A stretch of 5,869 bases of DNA from an uncultured Bacteroidales bacterium (lineage in GTDB: Bacteria > Bacteroidota > Bacteroidia > Bacteroidales > Muribaculaceae). The notes under the pieces were generated by a model. It saw nothing but the letters and a program-made list of their open reading frames with translations, was not told the DNA's origin and searched no databases. This document shows, piece after piece, positions 1 to 4,932 of this stretch (its first letter is position 1; every line of letters begins with the position of its first letter). The stretch is taken from contig URZM01000137.1 in assembly GCA_900552315.1 (NCBI GenBank), positions 1 through 5,869 of the forward strand. The letters run 5' to 3'. The position numbers were made by a program, and so were the translations under genes.

Positions 1-2033
1 CGGACAAACCGGTGCTGTATTACCCGCTCGACTCGTGGTTCATCCGCACCACGGCCTCGCGCGAGCGCCTCATGGAGCTGAACGAGGCCATCAAGTGGAA
101 GCCAGCGAGCACCGGGTCGGGCCGATTCGGCAAATGGCTGGAGAACCTTCAGGACTGGAACCTGTCCCGTTCGCGCTACTGGGGCACGCCGCTGCCCATC
201 TGGCGCACGGAGGACGGCAAGGAAGAGATGTGCATAGGCAGTTATGCGGAGCTGTATGAGGCCATAGAGAAGGCTGTAGCAGCCGGAGTGATGGCCGAAA
301 ACCCACTTGCCAAGGCCGGTTTCGTGCCCGGCGACATGAGCCGCGAGAACTATGACCGCATAGACCTGCACCGCCCGTATGTGGACGCCATCACTCTGGT
401 GAGCGAGAGCGGCAAGCCCATGAAGAGGGAGCTGGACCTCATAGACGTGTGGTTCGACTCCGGCGCGATGCCCTACGCGCAGATCCACTATCCTTTCGAG
501 AACAAAGACCGGTTTGACAGCCGCGAGGTGTATCCTGCGGACTTCATAGCCGAGGGGGTGGACCAGACACGAGGCTGGTTCTTCACGCTCCACGCCATAG
601 CCGGCATGGTCTTCGACACGGTAAGCTACAAGGCCGTGATATCCAACGGACTTGTGCTCGACAAGAACGGCAACAAGATGAGCAAGCGCCTGGGGAACGC
701 TGTGGATCCCTTCTCGAACATAGAGAAATACGGCTCAGACCCCGTGCGCTGGTACATGATAGAGAACTCCCAGCCCTGGGACAACCTCAAGTATGACGAG
801 GCGGGTGTGAAGGAGGTTACGGGCAAGCTGTTCGGCACCCTTTACAACACCTACAAATTTTTCGCCCTCTACGCCAATGTGGATGGCTTCACCGGCGCCG
901 AGCCCCAGATTCCGTATGCCGAGCGTCCAGAGATAGACCGCTGGATACTCTCGCTGCTCAACTCCCTTGTCAAGGAGGTGGACAGTTCGCTGGAGGACTA
1001 CGAGCCGACCCGTGCGGCCCGCGCCATATCGGAGTTCGTGGGCGACAACCTCTCCAACTGGTACGTGCGACTGAACCGCAAACGTTTCTGGGCAGGGGAG
1101 ATGACGGCCGACAAGCTGTCGGCCTACCAGACGCTCTATACGTGTCTGCGCACACTCTCGCAGCTCATGGCGCCCATAGCGCCGTTCTATGCCGAAAGGC
1201 TATGGTCAGACCTGTTGGGAGAGGGGAGCGGCTTCTCATCCGTACACCTGAGCCTGCTCCCGGCGGCCGACGAGACGATGATAGACAGGGACCTGGAGGA
1301 TCAGATGCGCCTGGCCCAGGACATCACGAGCGCCGTGCTGGCCCTTCGCCGCAAGGTAAACATCAAGGTGCGCCAGCCCTTGCAGACACTCTTGGTGCCC
1401 GTAAGCTCGCCCCGTCAGCGACAGATGGTGGAGGCCATGGCGGCCCTGATAAAGGGAGAGGTGAACGTGAAGGAGCTGAAGGTGGTAGACGCCAACGAGA
1501 GCGGCCTGGTGAAACGTGTCAAGGCCGATTTCAAGAAGCTCGGTCCACGTTTCGGCAAGGTCATGAAGCAGCTTGGAGCCGCCATCAAGGAGATGAGCCA
1601 GCAGCAGATAGCCGAGCTTGAGAAAGAGGGACGCTACACGTTCACCTCGATCGAGGGCTCACCGACCGTGACGGTTGATGATGTGGAGATCCTGGCCGAG
1701 GATATCCCCGGCTGGGCGGTAGGCAGCGCCGGCGACCTCACCGTGGCGCTGGACGTGACCGTGACCCCGGGCCTGAAGGCCGAAGGGGTGGCCCGCGAGC
1801 TTATAAACCGTATCCAGAACATCCGCAAAGCCTCCGATTTCGATATCACCGACAAGGTGAGGGTGGTGCTCCAGGCACATCCGGCCATAGAGAAGGCCCT
1901 GGCTGACTATTCAGGCTATATAGCCGCCCAGGTGCTCGCAGACAGCATCGAGGCCGCACCCTCGCTGCCTGAAGGCGCCCAGGAACTCGAGCTTGACGAT
2001 GTGAAACTGCGCGTAAGCGTGACCCGAGTCTGA
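1..2033 (+). CDS. ileS: Isoleucine–tRNA ligase, C-terminal ~676 residues (5' end outside window)
   Basis: Class I aminoacyl-tRNA synthetase that charges tRNA-Ile with isoleucine in the cytoplasm. The open frame runs in from the left edge, so the HIGH motif and most of the CP1 editing domain are missing. What is visible, in order: the post-editing PLDSWFIRTT block at the start; DVWFDSGAMPYA at 444–479; EGVDQTRGW at 552–578, part of the catalytic fold; the KMSKS-loop variant KMSKR at 675–689, which contacts ATP; then the helical anticodon-binding domain (about 850–1300). The C-terminal extension (about 1320–2030) resembles the DUF5915-type tail of eukaryote-like IleRS. The family in Bacteroidetes is usually about 1,100–1,200 residues, so roughly 60% is here. 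The frame is intact and ends in TGA. The DksA-like gene follows after 94 nt without an obvious terminator, so cotranscription is likely. Identity is very secure; assignment to the IleRS2 subtype rests on KMSKR and the tail. Confidence 0.98.
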   Translation, partial: DKPVLYYPLDSWFIRTTASRERLMELNEAIKWKPASTGSGRFGKWLENLQDWNLSRSRYWGTPLPIWRTEDGKEEMCIGSYAELYEAIEKAVAAGVMAENPLAKAGFVPGDMSRENYDRIDLHRPYVDAITLVSESGKPMKRELDLIDVWFDSGAMPYAQIHYPFENKDRFDSREVYPADFIAEGVDQTRGWFFTLHAIAGMVFDTVSYKAVISNGLVLDKNGNKMSKRLGNAVDPFSNIEKYGSDPVRWYMIENSQPWDNLKYDEAGVKEVTGKLFGTLYNTYKFFALYANVDGFTGAEPQIPYAERPEIDRWILSLLNSLVKEVDSSLEDYEPTRAARAISEFVGDNLSNWYVRLNRKRFWAGEMTADKLSAYQTLYTCLRTLSQLMAPIAPFYAERLWSDLLGEGSGFSSVHLSLLPAADETMIDRDLEDQMRLAQDITSAVLALRRKVNIKVRQPLQTLLVPVSSPRQRQMVEAMAALIKGEVNVKELKVVDANESGLVKRVKADFKKLGPRFGKVMKQLGAAIKEMSQQQIAELEKEGRYTFTSIEGSPTVTVDDVEILAEDIPGWAVGSAGDLTVALDVTVTPGLKAEGVARELINRIQNIRKASDFDITDKVRVVLQAHPAIEKALADYSGYIAAQVLADSIEAAPSLPEGAQELELDDVKLRVSVTRV

Positions 2034-2127
2034 ACAATATGGGCCTTGTCACCGTTTTCAGGAAAAACACCTGACGAAGGTGGCAAAGCAGAATCATTGT
2101 AGAACACACTATATCAGACTAAACGTT

Positions 2128-2505
2128 ATGGCAGACACATTGAATAAAGAGAGATATACGGACCAGGAGCTGGAGGAGTTCCGCACGCTCATACAAGCCA
2201 AGCTCGACAAGGCTACGCAGGAGTATGAGGAGCTGCGCTCGCTGGTGGTGAACGACGCCGACAACAGTGACGCCGACACGGCTCCCACGTTCAAGGCCCT
2301 TGAGGAGGGCGCCAATACCTTGGGCAAGGAAGAGGCGGTGCGCCTGGCCCGCCGCCAGGCGGATTTCATAGCCAAGCTGAAGGGTGCGCTCGTGCGTATC
2401 GACAACAAGACATACGGCATTTGCCGTGTCACCGGCAAGCTCATCCCGAAGGAGCGTCTGCGCGCAGTGCCGCACGCCACGCTCTCCATCGACGCCAAGA
2501 GATGA
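2128..2505 (+). CDS. DksA/TraR-family RNA polymerase-binding protein, degenerate zinc finger
   Basis: A 125-residue protein of the DksA/TraR family, which in other bacteria inserts a coiled coil into the RNA polymerase secondary channel and acts with ppGpp on rRNA and amino-acid promoters. Residues about 12–40 and 67–92 look like the two coiled-coil arms. The tip (residues 43–54) is acidic, with D48/D50 and A52 near the place of the DxxDxA tip motif. The C-terminal globular part (about 94–125) has the family's YGICRVTGK and IPKERLRAVPHA pattern, but of the four zinc ligands of classical DksA only C99 remains. The ATG at 2128 is preferred because a further-upstream in-frame GTG (2080) adds residues with no family resemblance, and because it gives the common MA…RYTDQELEEF start. 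The leader between ileS and this ATG shows no strong Shine-Dalgarno. It probably lies in an operon with ileS. Family assignment is strong; RNA polymerase control by this protein is inferred from the family. Confidence 0.92.
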   Translation: MADTLNKERYTDQELEEFRTLIQAKLDKATQEYEELRSLVVNDADNSDADTAPTFKALEEGANTLGKEEAVRLARRQADFIAKLKGALVRIDNKTYGICRVTGKLIPKERLRAVPHATLSIDAKR

Positions 2506-2528
2506 ACCCGATTGCCAATCATACTTAA

Positions 2529-2573
2529 AATGAGGGGTGAGGCATGGTGCGACGCCGTGCCTCACCCCTCATT
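2529..2573 (+). terminator. Strong hairpin ending the ileS–dksA-like transcript
   Basis: A perfect 16-bp inverted repeat, 2529–2544 with 2558–2573, begins 23 nt after the dksA-like stop. It can be extended inward to 21 pairs with two G·U pairs and a CGA triloop at 2550–2552. The arms contain GAGGGGTGAGGCA and its complement. Position just after an operon end suggests a transcription terminator or a 3'-end stabiliser. No T-tract follows on the + strand (ATTGATATAG), so it is not a textbook intrinsic terminator. An A-run before the left arm gives a short T-run in the minus direction, but no minus-strand gene lies upstream to use it. The hairpin is certain from sequence; its function is inferred. 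Confidence 0.65.
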
Positions 2574-2578
2574 GATAT

Positions 2579-2613
2579 AGAGGTTGTTTAAAAAGAAACG
2601 TTAAAATTTGGGG
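2579..2613 (+). repeat. Left terminal inverted repeat of the element
   Basis: A 35-nt arm starting AGAGGTTGTTTAAAA and ending TTTGGGG. It pairs with 2817–2850. The outer 15 bases match perfectly; the inner part differs by about three substitutions and one extra A. Confidence 0.75.
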
Positions 2614-2615
2614 CA

Positions 2616-2639
2616 GCTGGTTTTTAGCTAAAAGCCAGC
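2616..2639. repeat. 24-bp near-perfect palindrome inside the element
   Basis: The sequence begins GCTGGTTTTTAG and continues into its own reverse complement, centred on AGCT (2626–2629). The only imperfection is one pair, T2621 opposite G2634, which would be a G·U pair in RNA. It lies just inside the left terminal repeat. It could be a protein-binding site, for example for a transposase, or half of a cruciform. No function can be read directly. Confidence 0.6.
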
Positions 2640-2724
2640 CGGATCAAGGACAGTTTCTTTAACAGCCAAGGTTTGAAACATTAATAAACTTAAAATACAA
2701 GGAAATTTAAAAATAGCACTTGAC

Positions 2725-2816
2725 TCGTTCCTGCTGACGGATTTTGCATTTTGGCTCAGTCACATAGCCCGCTATGCTCCCTCGCCTGCAACGCAAAATC
2801 CGCTCGTCATGAACGA
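2725..2816. repeat. Large imperfect hairpin inside the element
   Basis: Arms at 2725–2767 and 2772–2816 fold back across a CCCG tetraloop (2768–2771). The base of the stem pairs TCGTTC with GAACGA, the middle has the uninterrupted match CGGATTTTGC with GCAAAATCCG, and the tip pairs CATAG with CTATG. Mismatches fall mainly in two blocks, around 2731–2737 and 2750–2762. Conservation of the tip, centre and base suggests that the fold, on DNA or RNA, is under selection or derives from an older inverted duplication. Confidence 0.65.
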
Positions 2817-2850
2817 CCCCAAATTTCACGTTTACTTTTAAACAACCTCT
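2817..2850 (-). repeat. Right terminal inverted repeat of the element
   Basis: A 34-nt arm running from CCCCAAATTT to AAACAACCTCT, the reverse complement of the left arm at 2579–2613 with a few changes. Its outer end lies 44 bp before the padR start codon, so the element probably supplies the upstream part of that promoter region. Confidence 0.75.
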
Positions 2851-2861
2851 GAGTCGACTCA
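2850..2861. promoter_or_regulatory. Perfect 12-bp palindrome, candidate PadR operator
   Basis: TGAGTCGACTCA reads the same on both strands and lies 33 bp upstream of the padR ATG, sharing its first base with the end of the right terminal repeat. Directly after it, TACTTATA at 2863–2870 is a weak partial match to the Bacteroidetes -7 element (TAnnTTTG). An operator here would overlap the core promoter and allow autorepression, which is common for PadR proteins. The site does not resemble the ATGT-n8-ACAT box known for PadR itself, so assignment to this regulator rests on position and symmetry only. Confidence 0.35.
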
Positions 2862-2894
2862 ATACTTATATGAACTGATTTTTCAATCGCTGAT

Positions 2895-3245
2895 ATGGCT
2901 GAAATAAATGTTGAAAATATCAAATCCCAGATGCGCAAAGGGGTGCTGGAGTTTTGCGTGCTGCTCATCCTGCGGCACCGTCCGGCCTACGCCTCGGAGC
3001 TGATAAGCGCACTGAAAGACGCCCACCTCATAGTGGTGGAAGGCACCCTTTATCCGTTGCTGACGCGCATGAAGAACGCGGGGCTGCTCGCCTACAACTG
3101 GGTGGAATCAACCTCCGGCCCCCCTCGCAAATATTATGAGCTGACCGACAAGGGAAGCACCGCGCTGGAAGCCCTGAGGGAGCTGTTCTCGGAGATAGAG
3201 CTTTCGGTCTCCATCCTTTCTAAAAACAACGACACGGAACAATGA
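2895..3245 (+). CDS. PadR-family winged-helix transcriptional regulator (short, s1-like)
   Basis: A 116-residue cytoplasmic DNA-binding protein. Family members are usually repressors that control a neighbouring gene and themselves. The winged helix spans about residues 13–90: MRKGVLEFCVLLIL forms the first helix, ASELISAL the second, EGTLYPLLTRMKNAGLL (49–65) the recognition helix region, and SGPPRKYYELTDKG (74–87) the wing. The last ~28 residues form a single helix for dimerisation; the longer Vir_act_alpha_C domain of subfamily-2 PadR proteins is absent. The ATG at 2895 gives the usual MAEINVEN…QMRKG start; the in-frame ATG at 2931 would remove part of the leading helix region. No Shine-Dalgarno is seen, as is usual in Bacteroidetes. 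The stop overlaps the start of the next gene (ATGA), which points to translational coupling and a shared role. The inducer is unknown. Confidence 0.93.
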   Translation: MAEINVENIKSQMRKGVLEFCVLLILRHRPAYASELISALKDAHLIVVEGTLYPLLTRMKNAGLLAYNWVESTSGPPRKYYELTDKGSTALEALRELFSEIELSVSILSKNNDTEQ

Positions 3246-4288
3246 AAAAAACATTCACATTAAGCATCTCCGGCCGCATCTTCCAGGTCGAGGAAGATGC
3301 CTACGCCTTGCTTCTTGATTATCTGGAGAGCCTCTCGCAGGTATTCAGAGGCGCCGACGGGCGCGAGATAGTGGCCGACATCGAGGGCCGTATAAGCGAA
3401 ATTTTCCAGGAAGAGACGGACAACGGCAAGGTCGTCTTCACCCTGTCGGACGCCGAGAGCGTGATCGCCACCATCGGCAATGCCGCACAGCTGGCGGCGG
3501 CCAGCGGCGTAGAGGATACTTGCGAGGGCGACCGCAATGGCGAGAGTGACCGCAGTGCCGAGAGTCAATGCCCGCCTCCGTTTCCCGAGACACAGCCGGC
3601 GGGGCAGAGACGCAAATTGTTCCGCTCCGAGAGCGACAAGGTGCTGGGAGGCGTGATGGGCGGACTGGGCATGAGGTTCGGGGTAAGCGTGCTGCCGCTG
3701 CGCATAATCACGGTACTGCTGATATTCCCTCTCGGCTTTTTCCCGATCTTCATAGCCTACTGCATAGCCTGGGCCATCATCCCTCTTGCCAACACCCCCG
3801 TGCGCAAGCTGGAACAGCAGGGCCGTCCCGTCACGGTGGAGAACATAGGCGAGGTGGTGAGTACCGAGGTGACACAGACACCGCCTCAGGGCAACGGAGC
3901 CACATTCCTGCGCGTGCTCGGAGCCATCTGCATGGGTTTCCTCGGCCTGCTGGCAGGGATAATAGGCATCGGGCTGCTCATAGCCCTCGTGGTGCTTCTC
4001 GCCCTGCTTGTGGCAGTGCTTTGCGGAGTGGCCATACCCGCCAGCACCCTTTCAATAGAGACCTTCAACAACCTGGTGGGCACCTGGGAGGTGACTCTGG
4101 CCTTCTTCACGGCCATCTGCATCTGCATGGCCATGCTCGTGCCCTGCATAGCGATGGTGTGGGCCGCCTGCAACGTCCTGTTCAAGGTCAAGGGCGCGAG
4201 CAAGGCCGTATGGATCACGGCCCTGGTGGTGGAGGCGATAGCCATAGCGGTGCCAAGCATAGTGATTCCGCTTGTGCTGGCCGCCTGA
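3242..4288 (+). CDS. PspC-domain polytopic inner-membrane protein
   Basis: A 348-residue protein with three parts. Residues 1–90 form a soluble, acidic α/β-looking N-terminal domain (KKTFTLSISGRIFQVEEDAYALL…DIEGRISEIF) often found on Bacteroidetes PspC proteins. A polar linker follows (91–122), built from short ExDRxx-like repeats. Residues 123–200 carry the PspC signature RRKLFRSESDKVLGGVMGGLGMRFGV plus a hydrophobic span (152–182). The C-terminal half adds further membrane segments at about 222–262 (probably two), 284–312 and 322–346. In enterobacteria PspC senses envelope stress and recruits the phage-shock response; no pspA, pspB or pspF is present here, so the pathway is not the E. coli one. 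The gene starts inside the padR stop codon, which suggests one mRNA and control by PadR. A role in envelope-stress sensing or signalling is inferred from the domain only. Confidence 0.88.
   Translation: MKKTFTLSISGRIFQVEEDAYALLLDYLESLSQVFRGADGREIVADIEGRISEIFQEETDNGKVVFTLSDAESVIATIGNAAQLAAASGVEDTCEGDRNGESDRSAESQCPPPFPETQPAGQRRKLFRSESDKVLGGVMGGLGMRFGVSVLPLRIITVLLIFPLGFFPIFIAYCIAWAIIPLANTPVRKLEQQGRPVTVENIGEVVSTEVTQTPPQGNGATFLRVLGAICMGFLGLLAGIIGIGLLIALVVLLALLVAVLCGVAIPASTLSIETFNNLVGTWEVTLAFFTAICICMAMLVPCIAMVWAACNVLFKVKGASKAVWITALVVEAIAIAVPSIVIPLVLAA
3523..3570 (+). repeat. 18-nt imperfect tandem repeat in the pspC-like linker
   Basis: Two 18-nt units, 3523–3540 and 3541–3558, share 14 of 18 bases (CGAGGGCGACCGCAATGG and CGAGAGTGACCGCAGTGC), and a partial third unit follows at 3559–3570. 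They encode EGDRNG, ESDRSA, ESQC in the acidic linker between the soluble and membrane parts. This is consistent with slippage-driven change in linker length. Confidence 0.6.
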
Positions 4289-4315
4289 CCCGTACAGTGA
4301 CGGACTCCACGGGTC
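4287..4315 (+). other. Small hairpin overlapping the pspC-like stop codon
   Basis: GACCCGT at 4287–4293 pairs with ACGGGTC at 4309–4315 (7 bp, 15-nt loop), and the TGA stop at 4286–4288 sits at its foot. No T-tract follows, so it may only be a weak mRNA 3' structure. Confidence 0.35.
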
Positions 4316-4370
4316 CCAAACGCATCCTATTGCGGAAGCGTAGAAAAATCTCATACAGTGATATAGTCGA

Positions 4371-4410
4371 GGACGCCGGCCGGAAGGGCAAACCCTGAAA
4401 GCCGGCGTCC
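4371..4410 (+). terminator. Two-tier hairpin downstream of padR–pspC, probable 3' end
   Basis: GGACGCCGGC at 4371–4380 pairs perfectly with GCCGGCGTCC at 4401–4410. Inside it, AGGG (4385–4388) pairs with CCCT (4393–4396) across a CAAA loop. The two helices are joined by a symmetric internal loop CGGA/GAAA that could form tandem sheared G·A pairs. It lies 82 nt past the pspC-like stop. No T-tract follows on either strand, so it may be a terminator of the Bacteroidetes kind, an RNA stabiliser, or a structured RNA element. The fold is clear; the role is inferred. Confidence 0.5.
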
Positions 4411-4450
4411 CCGTTATACCTTGCCGGGAGCGGCCCTGGTCAGGATATGG

Positions 4451-4487
4451 AAAAGGGACGGTCACCCTTGGTCGAGTGTACCGTCCC
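4451..4487 (-). terminator. Rho-independent terminator of the infC–rpmI–rplT operon
   Basis: Read on the minus strand, GGGACGGT (4487–4480) pairs with ACCGTCCC (4462–4455) and is followed at once by TTTT (4454–4451). The stem starts 29 nt after the rplT stop. The loop can add a few pairs (GTG with CAC next to a bulged base). An outer 8-bp pairing, 4422–4429 with 4489–4496 (TGCCGGGA/TCCCGGCA), could enclose the whole structure and may compete with it. This is the expected 3' end of the ribosomal-protein operon and separates it from the convergent pspC-like gene. Confidence 0.65.
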
Positions 4488-4516
4488 GTCCCGGCAGAAG
4501 CCCGGTATTTCTTGTG

Positions 4517-4867
4517 TCAGGCGTTCTTTACCTGATCCACGATTGCCTTGAAAGCGGCGGGGTCGTTGACAGCGAGGTCGGCGAGGACCTTGCGGTTGAT
4601 CTCGATGCCGGCCTTGTGGATGAGGCCCATGAGCTTGGAGTAAGACAGATCCTCGAGACGTGCGGCGGCGTTGATGCGCTGGATCCAGAGGGCGCGGAAA
4701 TTGCGCTTCTTGTCCTTGCGGTCGCGATAAGCGTAGGTCAGACCTTTCTCCCAGGTGTTTTTGGCGACGGTCCACACGTTCTTGCGGCTGCCATAATAGC
4801 CACGGGTGAGTTTCAGGATTTTCTTACGTTTTGCTCTTGATGCTACGTGATTTACTGATCTTGGCAT
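4517..4867 (-). CDS. rplT: 50S ribosomal protein L20
   Basis: A 116-residue, strongly basic protein that binds 23S rRNA early in assembly of the large subunit. The first ~60 residues hold the conserved extended tail (MPRSVNHVASRAKRKKILKLTRGYYGSRKNVW). The globular C-terminal domain follows with RDRKDKKRNFRALWIQRINAAAR and ends in DPAAFKAIVDQVKNA. Length matches the family (about 115–120). The ATG at 4867 (minus) gives the standard MPRS start and is preceded by an A-rich leader rather than a Shine-Dalgarno. It is last in the order infC–rpmI–rplT, after a 133-nt structured spacer. In several bacteria L20 represses its own operon by binding a leader that mimics its rRNA site, so that spacer is a natural place to look for such control. 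Identity is certain. Confidence 0.99.
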   Translation of the reverse strand: MPRSVNHVASRAKRKKILKLTRGYYGSRKNVWTVAKNTWEKGLTYAYRDRKDKKRNFRALWIQRINAAARLEDLSYSKLMGLIHKAGIEINRKVLADLAVNDPAAFKAIVDQVKNA

Positions 4868-4883
4868 TTCTTTTTTGTTTTTT

Positions 4884-4932
4884 GGACGTGAGCGGCAAAT
4901 TCAGACTTTGCGCTTGGCTCGGCTCGGCGTCC
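4884..4932 (-). promoter_or_regulatory. Structured leader just upstream of rplT, candidate L20 autoregulatory RNA
   Basis: On the minus strand GGACG (4932–4928) can pair with CGTCC (4888–4884). Inside, AGCGCAAA (4914–4907) pairs with TTTGCCGCT (4899–4891) around one bulged C and a 7-nt loop. On one side the strands between the two stems hold a repeated GAGCC motif (4916–4925). The structure ends 16 nt before the rplT start codon. It does not obviously match the leader models known from Firmicutes or Gammaproteobacteria, so the regulatory role is a hypothesis based on place and fold. Confidence 0.3.

Larger units (their letters stand above)
2579..2850. mobile_element. MITE-like non-coding inverted-repeat element, ~272 bp
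   Basis: The segment is bounded by long terminal inverted repeats. The left arm at 2579–2613 starts AGAGGTTGTTTAAAA; the right arm at 2817–2850 ends TTTTAAACAACCTCT. The first 15 bases are identical once the right arm is reverse-complemented, and the rest matches apart from a few substitutions and a one-base gap, through ACG to TTTGGGG. Between them are a 24-bp near-palindrome (2616–2639), an AT-rich stretch (about 2640–2720) with no recognisable gene, and a 92-nt imperfect hairpin (2725–2816). Base composition is clearly more AT-rich than the flanking genes. No transposase is encoded and no target-site duplication is evident at the edges. This looks like a miniature inverted-repeat transposable element or the remnant of an IS with the same ends. 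Alternatives are an intergenic repeat family of another kind or a large structured RNA. The inverted repeat is seen directly; mobility is inferred. Confidence 0.6.

Noticed and set aside
1142..1621. A 159-codon + strand frame inside ileS
   Set aside because: It overlaps conserved ileS sequence in another frame; its composition (Gly, Arg, Pro rich) is what GC-rich DNA gives out of frame.
2080..2127. Sixteen-codon N-terminal extension of the dksA-like gene from an upstream GTG
   Set aside because: The added residues (MAKQNHCRTHYIRLNV) have no family resemblance and the ATG at 2128 gives the usual start; the extension is read-back into the leader.
2119..2565. Two long minus-strand frames antisense to the dksA-like gene (148 and 137 codons)
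   Set aside because: They lie opposite a well-supported gene, and one runs into the terminator hairpin; no recognisable domain.
2571..2580. Target-site duplication flanking the element
   Set aside because: The left flank (TTGATAT) and the right flank (GAGTCGA) do not match at any plausible length.
2579..2850. CRISPR array or tRNA/rRNA gene in the gap
   Set aside because: There are no regularly spaced direct repeats and no cloverleaf with T-loop and acceptor; the signal is inverted, not direct, repetition.
4289..4370. tRNA-like sequence after the pspC-like gene
   Set aside because: A GACCCGT/ACGGGTC stem and a small CGCA/TGCG stem are present, but no T-arm consensus or acceptor pairing.
3568..4398. 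A 276-codon + strand frame overlapping the pspC-like gene
   Set aside because: Low-complexity His/Gly/Arg-rich product in an alternate frame of a clear membrane-protein gene.
4421..4840. A 139-codon + strand frame antisense to rplT
   Set aside because: rplT on the other strand is certain and this frame only mirrors it.
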